Source: an uncultured Streptococcus sp.
Lineage (GTDB): Bacteria; Bacillota; Bacilli; Lactobacillales; Streptococcaceae
Reading direction: 5' to 3'
Assembly: GCA_934201655.1 (NCBI GenBank)
Contig: CAKPXD010000037.1
Coordinates: 1-10,749, forward strand
DNA length: 10,749 nt
Shown: positions 1-7,038 of the stretch, piece by piece
How the letters are laid out: every line of letters begins with the position of its first letter
Position numbering within the stretch: position 1 is the first letter of the stretch
Notes under the pieces: generated by a model
Database searches by the model: none
What the model saw: only the letters and a program-made list of their open reading frames with translations
Told to the model about the DNA's origin: nothing
Made by a program: the position numbers and the translations under genes

Positions 1-320
1 CTGTAACAGTTGATCATGTGGTAGAAATTCCTGCTCAGGAAGATGGTGTTATTGAGGCACTGCCAGCCATGGAGTTTGGTCTTTTTGCCATGAGATTAGG
101 TGCTGGTCGTGCAGTCAAAACAGATGCTCTTGATTATGAAACAGGAATTGTTTTTGAGAAGAAAGTTGGAGAATCAGTCAAAAAAGGTGAAATTGTCGCA
201 AAAGTATATGCAAATGGCAAAATTTCTCCGGAACTAGTTACAGATTTCCAAAAATATGTTAAAATTAAAATGAGTGATGAAACGCTAAAAATGCGTGAAA
301 TCATCGAAATTATCTCCTAA
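1..320 (+). CDS. pdp: Pyrimidine-nucleoside phosphorylase, C-terminal end (partial)
   Basis: This is the last 105 or so codons of a gene entering from the left edge; the reading frame starts at base 3 and ends at TAA 318-320. The fragment matches the C-terminal domain of the pyrimidine-nucleoside phosphorylase (DeoA/Pdp) family: an EIPAQEDGVIEALPAMEFG stretch, then GAGRAVKTDALDYETGIVFEKK without the catalytic domain, and a KKGEIVAKVYA segment typical of the small alpha/beta cap. The whole enzyme, cytoplasmic, splits uridine or thymidine with phosphate into base and (deoxy)ribose-1-phosphate. The GTG at 18 is an internal codon, not a start, because the frame is open to the edge. deoC follows 17 nt later, which fits a nucleoside catabolism operon. 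The active site lies outside the window, so the exact substrate preference cannot be read. Confidence 0.9.
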   Translation, partial: VTVDHVVEIPAQEDGVIEALPAMEFGLFAMRLGAGRAVKTDALDYETGIVFEKKVGESVKKGEIVAKVYANGKISPELVTDFQKYVKIKMSDETLKMREIIEIIS

Positions 321-337
321 TTTAAGGAAAATCCGAA

Positions 338-1000
338 ATGAAATTAAATAAATACATTGATCATACGCTTTTAAAGCAAGATGCGACCGAACAACAAATC
401 GATTGTTTGCTATCTGAAGCAAGAGAGTACGATTTTGCCAGTGTTTGTGTGAATCCTTGCTGGGTTTCGCATGCAAAAGCTGGTCTAACAGATACTGATG
501 TCAAGGTTTGTACAGTTGTAGGTTTTCCTCTTGGAGCTACAACTTCAGCTGTCAAAGCCTATGAAACCAAAGAAGCCATCCAAAATGGTGCTGATGAGAT
601 TGATATGGTTATCAATGTTGGAGCGCTTAAGTCTGGGAATGCTGACTTGGTCGAATCAGATATTCGAGCAGTTGTTGAGGCTAGCAGTGACAAACTTGTT
701 AAGGTTATTATTGAAGCTTGTTTGTTAACGGATGAAGAAAAAGTTCTGGCTTGCCAACTTGCTCAAAAAGCTGGTGCAGACTTTGTCAAGACTTCTACAG
801 GTTTCTCAACAGGTGGAGCAACTTTGCCAGATGTTCAATTAATGCGTCAGACAGTTGGACCTGATATGGGGGTCAAAGCAGCTGGTGGAGCTCGTTCTTA
901 TGCAGATGCAGTTGCCTTTGTTGAAGCAGGAGCTACTCGTATTGGAACATCTTCTGGTGTTGCAATCTTAAAAGGAGAATTAGCTGATGGCGACTACTGA
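338..1000 (+). CDS. deoC: Deoxyribose-phosphate aldolase
   Basis: A 220-residue class I aldolase that splits 2-deoxy-D-ribose-5-phosphate into acetaldehyde and glyceraldehyde-3-phosphate, the last step in using deoxyribose from nucleosides. The length is normal for Gram-positive DeoC. The N-terminal YIDHTLLK motif is present. The Schiff-base lysine is K151 in [12 protein letters not shown], the second catalytic lysine is K180 in GVKAAGG, and the acidic partner is D89 in DEIDMVIN; this numbering follows that of Bacillus-type enzymes. The start at 338 has an AAGGA ribosome site at 324-328 (9 nt spacing), which is modest. The gene lies 17 nt after pdp and overlaps cdd by 14 nt, so the three are probably co-transcribed and coupled in translation. 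The operon promoter is outside the window. Confidence 0.96.
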   Translation: MKLNKYIDHTLLKQDATEQQIDCLLSEAREYDFASVCVNPCWVSHAKAGLTDTDVKVCTVVGFPLGATTSAVKAYETKEAIQNGADEIDMVINVGALKSGNADLVESDIRAVVEASSDKLVKVIIEACLLTDEEKVLACQLAQKAGADFVKTSTGFSTGGATLPDVQLMRQTVGPDMGVKAAGGARSYADAVAFVEAGATRIGTSSGVAILKGELADGDY

Positions 1001-1376
1001 GTTGATTGAATTAGCGATTGAAACTAGTAAGAAAGCTTACGTTCCCTACTCACATTTTCCGATTGGCGCTGTTTTGGTAGCCAAGGACGGAAGTATCTAT
1101 ACAGGGGTTAACATTGAAAATGCTAGCTACCCCTTGACCAACTGTGGCGAAAGAACTGCAATCTTTAAGGCGGTCTCTGAAGGACAACGAGACTTTTCAG
1201 AATTGATTGTCTATGGTCAAACTGAAAAACCAATTTCGCCTTGCGGTGCTTGTCGCCAAGTTATGGTCGAATTTTTTAAACCAGATCTAAAGGTGACTCT
1301 AGTCGCCAAAGATAAAACGACGGTCGAGATGACGGTCGGGGAATTACTTCCATATTCTTTTACAGACTTGCAATAG
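987..1376 (+). CDS. cdd: Cytidine deaminase
   Basis: A 129-residue homotetrameric-type cytidine deaminase that converts cytidine and deoxycytidine to uridine and deoxyuridine, making them substrates for the upstream phosphorylase. The zinc site is complete: C53 and catalytic E55 in NCGERTA, then C86 and C89 in PCGACRQV. These positions are the same as in the B. subtilis enzyme as I recall it. NIENASY (42-48) forms the substrate pocket. The start overlaps the last 14 nt of deoC, and its ribosome site AAGGAG (972-977, 9 nt spacing) lies inside the deoC coding region, suggesting translational coupling. The stop codon (1374-1376) sits in the 3' arm of a small perfect hairpin. No terminator follows, so transcripts probably continue into pnrA. 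Confidence 0.97.
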   Translation: MATTELIELAIETSKKAYVPYSHFPIGAVLVAKDGSIYTGVNIENASYPLTNCGERTAIFKAVSEGQRDFSELIVYGQTEKPISPCGACRQVMVEFFKPDLKVTLVAKDKTTVEMTVGELLPYSFTDLQ

Positions 1377-1441
1377 TCTGTGTCACTCTCTGAGTGGCAA
1401 GGTCCTTGTGACCAATCAATCCATACTTGCAACTTAGTTGC
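1363..1441 (+). other. Cluster of short RNA hairpins between cdd and pnrA
   Basis: Four small inverted repeats follow one another. They are CAGACT/AGTCTG (1363-1368 with 1375-1380, spanning the cdd stop), TGTCACTC/GAGTGGCA (1381-1388 with 1392-1399, one G-U pair, loop TCT), GGTC/GACC (1401-1404 with 1410-1413) and GCAAC/GTTGC (1429-1433 with 1437-1441, loop TTA). None is followed by a T run, so they are not intrinsic terminators. The octamer ACTTGCAA occurs twice, at 1366-1373 and 1425-1432. I see no convincing promoter here. A role in mRNA processing or stability is inference; the third stem is weak and may be chance. Confidence 0.45.
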
Positions 1442-1465
1442 GCATCTTATTTAGGAGGTTCAGTA

Positions 1466-2521
1466 ATGAACAAGAAACAATGGCTAGGCCTTGGTCTAGT
1501 TGCAGTAGCAGCATTTGGACTTGCTGCATGTGGTAATCGCTCTTCTCGTAACGCAGCTTCATCTTCTTCTGATGTGAAGACTAAAGCAGCTATCGTTACA
1601 GATACTGGTGGTGTTGATGATAAATCATTTAACCAATCAGCTTGGGAAGGTCTTCAAGCTTGGGGTAAAGAACACAACCTTTCAAAAGACAATGGTTACA
1701 CTTACTTCCAATCAACAAGTGAAGCTGATTACGCTAACAACTTGAACCAAGCAGCTGGAAGCTACAACTTGATTTTCGGTGTTGGTTTTGCCCTTCACAA
1801 CGCTGTTGAAGAAGCAGCAAAAGAACATTCAGATAAAAACTATGTTTTGATTGACGATGTGATTAAAGATCAAAAGAACGTTGCTAGCGTTACTTTCGCA
1901 GATAACGAAGCAGCTTACCTTGCAGGTGTTGCAGCTGCTAAAACTACAAAAACTAAACAAGTTGGTTTTGTAGGTGGTATGGAATCTGAAGTTATTTCTC
2001 GTTTCGCAGCTGGTTTTAAAGCTGGTGTTGAGTCAGTTGACCCATCTATCAAGGTTCAAGTAGACTATGCTGGATCATTTGGTGATGCGGCTAAAGGTAA
2101 AACAATCGCTGCAGCTCAATACGCTGCAGGTGCAGACGTTATCTACCAAGTAGCTGGTGGTACTGGAGCAGGTGTCTTCTCTGAAGCTAAATCATTGAAC
2201 GAAAGTAAAAATGAAGACGAAAAAGTTTGGGTTATCGGTGTAGACCGTGACCAAGTTGATGAAGGTAAATACACTTCTAAAGACGGTAAAGAAGCTAACT
2301 TCGTTCTTGCTTCTACATTGAAACAAGTTGGAACAACAGTTAAAGACATCTCAAACAAGGCTGAAAAAGGTGAATTCCCTGGTGGTCAAGTTATCGTTTA
2401 CTCATTGAAGGATAAAGGTGTTGACTTGGCAGTGACAAACCTTTCTGAAGAAGGTAAAAAAGCTGTTGAAGATGCAAAAGCTAAAATCCTTGATGGTAGC
2501 ATCAAAGTTCCTGAAAAATAA
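1466..2521 (+). CDS. pnrA: Nucleoside-binding lipoprotein of ABC transporter (PnrA/BmpA family)
   Basis: A 351-residue substrate-binding lipoprotein of the BMP/PnrA family that captures nucleosides outside the membrane for NupABC. The signal peptide has KK at 3-4, a hydrophobic stretch at 7-21 and lipobox LAAC with the lipidated C22, followed by a Ser/Asn-rich linker to about residue 36. AAIVTDTGGVDDKSFNQSAW (41-60) is the family's opening strand with its conserved D51/D52 and N56/Q57, and GFVGG and QVAGGTGAGVF mark later ligand-pocket loops. An upstream TTG at 1427 is in frame, but the ATG at 1466 has a strong AGGAGG (1453-1458, 7 nt spacing) and puts the signal peptide at the N-terminus. 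Codons are strongly biased (TTC, TAC, AAC, CGT, GGT), more than in neighbouring genes, suggesting high expression. The pneumococcal relative binds purine nucleosides; bmpA is the lactococcal name. Confidence 0.94.
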   Translation: MNKKQWLGLGLVAVAAFGLAACGNRSSRNAASSSSDVKTKAAIVTDTGGVDDKSFNQSAWEGLQAWGKEHNLSKDNGYTYFQSTSEADYANNLNQAAGSYNLIFGVGFALHNAVEEAAKEHSDKNYVLIDDVIKDQKNVASVTFADNEAAYLAGVAAAKTTKTKQVGFVGGMESEVISRFAAGFKAGVESVDPSIKVQVDYAGSFGDAAKGKTIAAAQYAAGADVIYQVAGGTGAGVFSEAKSLNESKNEDEKVWVIGVDRDQVDEGKYTSKDGKEANFVLASTLKQVGTTVKDISNKAEKGEFPGGQVIVYSLKDKGVDLAVTNLSEEGKKAVEDAKAKILDGSIKVPEK

Positions 2522-2540
2522 TTGAAGGAAGTCATTTCTT

Positions 2541-2565
2541 AGGAAGCGGCCAGTGGCCGCTTCTT
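2541..2565 (+). terminator. GC-rich hairpin after pnrA, possible attenuator
   Basis: GAAGCGGCC (2543-2551) pairs perfectly with GGCCGCTTC (2555-2563) around the loop AGT. Two further pairs (A-T and G-U) extend the stem to 11 bp. Only three T residues follow before AAGG, so termination would be partial at best. It starts 20 nt after the pnrA stop and could equally act as a 3'-end stabiliser for pnrA mRNA. Confidence 0.6.
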
Positions 2566-2570
2566 TAAGG

Positions 2571-2596
2571 ATTGAGACAAATGGTTTTGTCTCAAT
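2571..2596 (+). other. Second perfect hairpin between pnrA and nupA
   Basis: ATTGAGACAAA (2571-2581) pairs over 11 bp without mismatch with TTTGTCTCAAT (2586-2596), leaving a TGGT loop. The next bases are AGAGC, so there is no T tract for termination. It is the middle one of three tandem stems and probably an RNA structure; a DNA-binding palindrome is the alternative. Confidence 0.55.
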
Positions 2597-2598
2597 AG

Positions 2599-2626
2599 AG
2601 CTTGCTAAATTTCTTTAGCAGGTTTT
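2599..2626 (+). terminator. Terminator-like third hairpin before nupA
   Basis: TGCTAAA (2603-2609) pairs with TTTAGCA (2614-2620) around TTTC. Outer C-G and G-U pairs lengthen the stem, and TTTTATT follows at 2623-2629. This has the form of a weak intrinsic terminator. It would cut most transcripts after pnrA and let a fraction run into nupABC, giving more binding protein than membrane complex (inference). Confidence 0.5.
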
Positions 2627-2644
2627 ATTGAAACAAAATATAAT
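2615..2644 (+). promoter_or_regulatory. Possible nupA promoter overlapping the third hairpin
   Basis: A perfect TATAAT lies at 2639-2644. TTAGCA (2615-2620, four of six to TTGACA) stands 18 nt upstream, inside the descending arm of the hairpin. The predicted start near 2651 would leave a leader of only about 11 nt, with the AGGAAG ribosome site (2651-2656) at its very 5' end. That short leader makes the promoter uncertain; nupA may rely on read-through instead. Confidence 0.4.
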
Positions 2645-2661
2645 TCTGAAAGGAAGAGCAC

Positions 2662-4197
2662 ATGGCACACGAAAATGTCATTGAAATGCGTGAAATTACC
2701 AAAGTTTTTGGTGAATTTGTCGCTAACGACAAGATTAACCTTGAACTTCGTAAAGGTGAAATTCATGCACTTTTAGGAGAAAATGGAGCTGGTAAGTCCA
2801 CTCTTATGAACATGCTAGCGGGGCTTTTAGAACCAACTAGTGGTGAAATTGTGGTCAACGGTCAAGTTGTGGAGCTAGATTCGCCATCAAAAGCGGCTAG
2901 CTTAGGAATTGGGATGGTCCACCAACACTTTATGTTGGTTGAAGCTTTCACTGTTGCTGAAAATATCATTTTGGGGAGTGAATTGACCAAAAATGGTGTG
3001 CTAGATATTGCTCGTGCAACTCGAGAAATCAATGAGTTGTCTGAACGTTATGGCCTTACTGTGGATCCTTCTGCCAAAGTTGCAGACATCTCTGTTGGGG
3101 CTCAACAACGTGTTGAAATCTTGAAGACACTTTATCGTGGAGCAGATATTCTTATCTTTGACGAACCTACTGCTGTTTTGACGCCATCAGAAATTGATGA
3201 ATTGATGGCTATCATGAAGAACCTGGTTAAAGAAGGTAAATCAATTATCTTGATTACCCATAAGTTGGATGAGATTCGTGCTGTATCAGATCGTGTTACA
3301 GTTATCCGTCGTGGTAAATCTATTGAAACAGTTGAGATTGCTGGTGCGACTAATGCTGACTTAGCTGAGATGATGGTAGGACGTTCTGTTTCCTTTAAAA
3401 CTGAGAAACAGGAAGCTCAACCTAAAGAAGTTATTCTGTCTATTAAAGACCTAGTAGTAAACGAAAACCGTGGTGTTCCTGCTGTTAAAAATCTCTCACT
3501 CGATGTTCGAGCTGGTGAGATTGTCGGAATTGCCGGTATTGATGGAAATGGTCAATCTGAATTAATCCAAGCTATCACTGGTCTTCGTAAGATTGAGTCT
3601 GGTAGCGTGGAGTTGAAAGGCCAGTCTATCGTAGGTCTACATCCTCGTCAAATTACAGAAATGAGTGTAGGCCACGTTCCAGAAGACCGTCATCGCGATG
3701 GTTTGGTTTTGGACATGATGATTTCAGAAAACATTGCTCTTCAAACCTACTATAAGGAACCTCTTAGCAAGAAGGGAATCTTAAACTACACCAATATCAT
3801 CGGGTACGCTAAACAGTTAATGCAAGAATTCGATGTGCGTGCTGCTAGTGAGATTGTTCCAGCATCAGCTCTTTCTGGAGGAAATCAACAAAAAGCTATT
3901 ATCGCTCGAGAAGTCGATCGAAATCCTGATCTCCTAATCGTCAGTCAACCTACTCGTGGTTTGGACGTCGGTGCTATTGAGTACATTCACAAACGCTTGA
4001 TTCAAGAGCGTGATAATGGGAAAGCTGTCTTTGTAGTCAGCTTTGAACTAGATGAGATTCTAAATGTCTCTGATAGAATTGCTGTTATCCACGATGGTAA
4101 GATTCAAGGGATTGTAACGCCAGAAACAACCAACAAGCAAGAGCTTGGTGTCTTGATGGCTGGTGGTGAATTGGAAAAGGAGAAGAGTGATGTCTAA
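2662..4197 (+). CDS. nupA: Nucleoside ABC transporter, double ATP-binding protein
   Basis: A 511-residue cytoplasmic protein with two fused ABC domains, of the kind that powers sugar and nucleoside uptake. Domain 1 (about 1-245) has Walker A GENGAGKST (39-47), Walker B ending in D167-E168 and an H-loop in ITHKLDE; its signature SVGAQQR (144-150) departs from LSGGQ. Domain 2 (about 255-505) has a broken Walker A, DGNGQSE (294-300) without GK[ST], and SQP at 428-430 in place of the DEP of Walker B. It has a canonical LSGGNQQ signature (404-410). By the usual head-to-tail pairing, only the site joining domain 1 Walker motifs to the domain 2 signature looks catalytic. The start has AGGAAG at 2651-2656. 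The 3' end overlaps nupB by 8 nt. Family members show the same asymmetry, so this is not decay. Confidence 0.94.
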   Translation: MAHENVIEMREITKVFGEFVANDKINLELRKGEIHALLGENGAGKSTLMNMLAGLLEPTSGEIVVNGQVVELDSPSKAASLGIGMVHQHFMLVEAFTVAENIILGSELTKNGVLDIARATREINELSERYGLTVDPSAKVADISVGAQQRVEILKTLYRGADILIFDEPTAVLTPSEIDELMAIMKNLVKEGKSIILITHKLDEIRAVSDRVTVIRRGKSIETVEIAGATNADLAEMMVGRSVSFKTEKQEAQPKEVILSIKDLVVNENRGVPAVKNLSLDVRAGEIVGIAGIDGNGQSELIQAITGLRKIESGSVELKGQSIVGLHPRQITEMSVGHVPEDRHRDGLVLDMMISENIALQTYYKEPLSKKGILNYTNIIGYAKQLMQEFDVRAASEIVPASALSGGNQQKAIIAREVDRNPDLLIVSQPTRGLDVGAIEYIHKRLIQERDNGKAVFVVSFELDEILNVSDRIAVIHDGKIQGIVTPETTNKQELGVLMAGGELEKEKSDV

Positions 4198-5248
4198 AAA
4201 ATTACAACAAATTTCGGTTCCTTTGATTTCTGTTATTTTAGGAATTCTACTCGGAGCCATCGTCATGTGGATTTTCGGCTACGATGCTATCTGGGGCTAT
4301 GAAGAATTATTCTACACAGCATTTGGTAGTGTTCGTGGAATCGGTGAAATCTTCCGTGCTATGGGACCTTTAATTCTGATTGCCCTTGGATTTGCAGTTG
4401 CAAGTCGTGCTGGTTTCTTTAACGTTGGTCTTCCAGGACAAGCTCTCGCAGGTTGGGTTATGAGTGGCTGGTTCGCTCTCTCTTTCCCAGATTTGCCACG
4501 ACCATTGATGATTCTTGCGACGATTGTAATTGCCTTAGTTGCAGGAGGGATCGTTGGTGCTATTCCTGGTATCTTAAGAGCCTACCTCGGGACATCTGAA
4601 GTTATTGTAACCATCATGATGAACTACATTGTTCTTTATGTGGGCAATGCCTTTATTCATCACTTCCCTAAAGAAATCATGCAAAGTACTGACTCATCCA
4701 TTCGTGTTAGTGCAAATGCAACTTATCAGACACCATGGCTTGCTGAGTTAACTGGAAACTCTCGTATGAACATTGGGATTTTCTTTGCTATCATAGCAGT
4801 AGCGGTTATCTGGTTCTTGCTCAAGAAAACAACTCTTGGTTTTGAAATTCGTGCAGTTGGATTAAACCCAAATGCTTCTGAATACGCAGGTATTTCAGCG
4901 AAACGTACTATTATCCTATCGATGATTATCTCAGGTGCTCTTGCAGGACTTGGTGGCGCAGTAGAAGGACTTGGTACCTTCCAAAACGTTTATGTTCAAG
5001 GTTCATCATTGGCAATCGGATTTAACGGTATGGCAGTAAGCCTACTTGCTTCAAACTCACCAGTTGGAATTCTATTTGCAGCCTTCCTTTTCAGTGTTCT
5101 TCAAGTTGGAGCCCCTGGTATGAATGCTGCACAAGTACCATCTGAGCTTGTAAGTATCGTTACAGCCTCAATTATCTTCTTTGTCAGCGTTCACTACATT
5201 ATCGAACGCTTTGTCAAACCAAGAAAACAACTTAAAGGAGGTAAATAA
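4190..5248 (+). CDS. nupB: Nucleoside ABC transporter permease, first subunit
   Basis: A 352-residue integral membrane protein of the BPD_transp_2 group, forming half of the nucleoside channel. Hydrophobic segments begin at about 9-29 and recur through the protein, with the family's GFFNVGLPGQ motif at 75-84 between early membrane helices and a basic C-terminal tail (KPRKQLKGGK). A GTG at 4163 is in frame, but the ATG at 4190 is preferred: AAGGAG (4177-4182) stands 7 nt before it and the hydrophobic N-terminus then starts as usual for the family. The 8-nt overlap with nupA and the 2-nt gap to nupC indicate one operon with translational coupling. The substrate is inferred from the neighbouring PnrA and salvage genes, since the permease alone does not show it. 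Confidence 0.93.
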   Translation: MSKKLQQISVPLISVILGILLGAIVMWIFGYDAIWGYEELFYTAFGSVRGIGEIFRAMGPLILIALGFAVASRAGFFNVGLPGQALAGWVMSGWFALSFPDLPRPLMILATIVIALVAGGIVGAIPGILRAYLGTSEVIVTIMMNYIVLYVGNAFIHHFPKEIMQSTDSSIRVSANATYQTPWLAELTGNSRMNIGIFFAIIAVAVIWFLLKKTTLGFEIRAVGLNPNASEYAGISAKRTIILSMIISGALAGLGGAVEGLGTFQNVYVQGSSLAIGFNGMAVSLLASNSPVGILFAAFLFSVLQVGAPGMNAAQVPSELVSIVTASIIFFVSVHYIIERFVKPRKQLKGGK

Positions 5249-5250
5249 GG

Positions 5251-6207
5251 ATGTCGATTACAACAATGTTAACCCTTATGGTTTCTTCAATGTTGATTTA
5301 CTCAGCACCACTTATTTTTACAAGTATCGGAGGAGTTTTCTCCGAACGTGGTGGAGTTGTTAACGTTGGTCTTGAAGGAATCATGGTCATGGGTGCCTTT
5401 TCTGGAGTTGTTTTTAACCTTGAATTTGCTCAAGATTTGGGAGCATTAACTCCTTGGTTAGCTCTTCTAGTTGGTGTATTAGTCGGAGCTATCTTCTCGC
5501 TCGTTCACGCAGTAGCTACAGTTCATTTCCGTGCAGACCATGTCGTCAGTGGTACTGTGCTTAACTTGATGGCGCCAGCCTTGGCGGTTTTCTTGGTGAA
5601 GGTGCTTTATAATAAGGGACAAACGGATAACTTAACGCAAACTTTTGGTCGTTTTGACTTCCCAGTATTAGCTAATATCCCTGTTATCGGAGATATCTTC
5701 TTCAAGTCAACTAGTCTACTAGGTTACCTAGCAATTGCTTTCTCATTCCTAGCTTGGTTTATCCTCTTTAAGACTCGCTTTGGACTTCGCCTTCGTTCAG
5801 TTGGTGAACACCCACAAGCAGCAGATACTTTGGGTATCAATGTCTACAAGATGAGATATCTTGGAGTTGTGATTTCAGGCTTCCTTGGAGGAATTGGTGG
5901 AGCTATTTACGCTCAGTCAATCTCCGTCAACTTCTCAGTTACAACTATCGTAGGACCTGGATTTATCGCTCTTGCAGCCATGATCTTTGGTAAATGGAAT
6001 CCTGTTGGTGCTATGCTTTCAAGTCTTTTCTTTGGGCTATCACAAAGTTTGGCAGTTATCGGTTCTCAGCTTCCTTTCTTGCAAGGAGTACCAGCTGTTT
6101 ACTTGCAAATCGCACCATATCTCTTGACCATTGTCGTCCTAGCAGCCTTCTTTGGTAAAGCTGTTGCGCCGAAGGCAGATGGTATCAACTATATCAAGTC
6201 TAAATAA
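5251..6207 (+). CDS. nupC: Nucleoside ABC transporter permease, second subunit
   Basis: A 318-residue polytopic membrane protein, partner of NupB in the heterodimeric channel. The BPD_transp_2 motif appears as GGVVNVGLEG at 34-43, parallel to NVGLPGQ in NupB, which shows that the two permeases are related. It is about 34 residues shorter than NupB, mostly at the N-terminus. A later GLRLRSVGEHPQAADTLGI segment is the cytoplasmic loop expected to touch the ATPase. The ribosome site AAGGAGG (5235-5241, 9 nt spacing) lies in the last codons of nupB. The gene ends at TAA 6205-6207, seven bases before the stem of a strong bidirectional terminator, so it closes the nucleoside operon. Confidence 0.93.
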   Translation: MSITTMLTLMVSSMLIYSAPLIFTSIGGVFSERGGVVNVGLEGIMVMGAFSGVVFNLEFAQDLGALTPWLALLVGVLVGAIFSLVHAVATVHFRADHVVSGTVLNLMAPALAVFLVKVLYNKGQTDNLTQTFGRFDFPVLANIPVIGDIFFKSTSLLGYLAIAFSFLAWFILFKTRFGLRLRSVGEHPQAADTLGINVYKMRYLGVVISGFLGGIGGAIYAQSISVNFSVTTIVGPGFIALAAMIFGKWNPVGAMLSSLFFGLSQSLAVIGSQLPFLQGVPAVYLQIAPYLLTIVVLAAFFGKAVAPKADGINYIKSK

Positions 6208-6210
6208 CAT

Positions 6211-6247
6211 AAAAAAACGTCAGTTGAAACTGACGTTTTATTTTTTT
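6211..6247. terminator. Bidirectional intrinsic terminator between nupC and plsY
   Basis: AAAACGTCAGT (6214-6224) pairs over 11 bp with ACTGACGTTTT (6229-6239), loop TGAA. On the + strand it is followed by TTTTATTTTTTT. On the - strand the A run at 6211-6217 gives a T tract. It therefore serves both convergent genes and includes the plsY stop codon (6238-6240). Confidence 0.92.
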
Positions 6248-6879
6248 GGTTCCTGGTGCGTTAGGTTAAGTCCCCAAGGAATGAGATTTTCTGTTTTATT
6301 TTGGATACGTTTGATGTTGTCCTTGTGGCGTACAATTACTAGACTTGCAAGACCAATAATAATCACAGTAAAAAGTAGGTCATAACTAGTTAAAATAAAT
6401 CCAAAGAGAGGAAACAGAAGGACGCCAATAATTGCAGCAATAGCAGCAGAGATACTAGAGAGGGAAATCATACTTCCTAGATAAAGAATTCCAAAGAAAA
6501 TGACTGCAAGGTAAAGGCAAAAGAGAGGAGCGAAACCAAAAATAACTCCTGCGCTGGTTGCAACAGCCTTACCACCCTTAAATTTGGCAAAGATAGGGAA
6601 GGTGTGGCCGATGACTGCTAAAAGCCCAAAGACGATTGGTGAAACTCCCTGCACATGGAAGATTAGTGGAAGTAGAGTGGCCAAAGTACCTTTAAAGAAA
6701 TCAATTACAAAGGTTGCCATTCCAGCTTTTTTGCCTAAGATTCGGAAGGTATTGGTCGTTCCAGTATTACCAGATCCATGTTCTCTTAGATTGATGTTAA
6801 AGAATATTTGTCCAATCCACAAACCTGAAGGAATTGAACCCAATAAATAAGCTAAAATTAATAATACTATTGTCATCAT
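6238..6879 (-). CDS. plsY: Acyl-phosphate:glycerol-3-phosphate acyltransferase
   Basis: A 213-residue membrane enzyme that transfers an acyl group from acyl-phosphate to glycerol-3-phosphate, the first step of phosphatidic acid synthesis. The conserved PlsY signatures are all present: GSIPSG (14-19), GSGNTGTTN (35-43), and the glycine/lysine loop KFKGGKA (99-105). Several hydrophobic helices fill the rest, and the tail [21 protein letters not shown] is hydrophilic. The protein begins with MM (6879 and 6876). No Shine-Dalgarno sequence precedes either ATG; instead an extended -10 promoter sits 6 nt upstream, implying a leaderless transcript. It is convergent with nupC, shares its terminator, and is divergent from the amino acid transporter. 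Identification is firm; the family is usually essential. Confidence 0.96.
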   Translation of the reverse strand: MMTIVLLILAYLLGSIPSGLWIGQIFFNINLREHGSGNTGTTNTFRILGKKAGMATFVIDFFKGTLATLLPLIFHVQGVSPIVFGLLAVIGHTFPIFAKFKGGKAVATSAGVIFGFAPLFCLYLAVIFFGILYLGSMISLSSISAAIAAIIGVLLFPLFGFILTSYDLLFTVIIIGLASLVIVRHKDNIKRIQNKTENLIPWGLNLTHQEPKK

Positions 6880-6885
6880 GTTTCT

Positions 6886-6894
6886 ATTATACCA
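6886..6894 (-). promoter_or_regulatory. Extended -10 promoter of plsY (leaderless)
   Basis: Read on the - strand, TGG followed by a perfect TATAAT ends at 6886, and only six bases (AGAAAC) separate it from the ATG at 6879. With standard -10 spacing the first transcribed base is the A of the start codon. The -35 region is poor (TTCGGA or TCGGAT), which is usual for extended -10 promoters. Confidence 0.75.
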
Positions 6895-6941
6895 TGAAAT
6901 GAGAGAGAATCCGAACTAAATTTTTTTCAAACTGTGACATC

Positions 6942-6972
6942 TGATACTTTATCAAAGTTGATAAGTTTATCA
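6942..6972. promoter_or_regulatory. Paired TGATA/TATCA palindromes, possible operator
   Basis: Two inverted repeats stand side by side: TGATA-CTT-TATCA (6942-6954) and TGATAAGTTTATCA (6959-6972). The inner arms also pair as TTATCAA-AG-TTGATAA (6949-6964). The left arms are 17 nt apart. The region lies about 65 bp upstream of the plsY start and about 90 bp upstream of the amino acid operon -10. No T run follows, so terminator function is unlikely. The regulator is unknown to me. Confidence 0.5.
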
Positions 6973-7013
6973 TGAGTACCATTTTTATTCAAAAATAAAA
7001 GCTAAAGTTTTAA

Positions 7014-7038
7014 AAATTCATGAAAGTTTCTGAAAAAC
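7014..7038 (+). promoter_or_regulatory. Two overlapping CodY-like boxes
   Basis: Against the CodY consensus AATTTTCWGAAAATT, the stretch AAGTTTCTGAAAAAC (7024-7038) matches 12 of 15 and AAATTCATGAAAGTT (7014-7028) matches 11 of 15. They overlap by 5 nt and end directly before the -35 element. CodY represses amino acid uptake genes in streptococci when branched-chain amino acids are plentiful. Binding here is inferred from the motif and the location. Confidence 0.6.

Noticed and set aside
1427..1465. TTG start extending the nucleoside-binding lipoprotein by 13 residues
   Set aside because: The added residues would bury the signal peptide, and the ATG at 1466 has a strong ribosome site.
2640..2654. 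CodY-like box before nupA
   Set aside because: Only 9 of 15 bases match the consensus, mostly in the central TTCTGAAA; this is expected by chance in AT-rich DNA.
4163..4189. GTG start extending NupB by 9 residues
   Set aside because: It lies deeper in nupA without a ribosome site; the ATG at 4190 has AAGGAG 7 nt upstream.
6584..6850. Open frame of 88 codons opposite plsY
   Set aside because: plsY on the other strand explains the sequence fully; the frame has a proline/lysine-rich composition typical of antisense translation.
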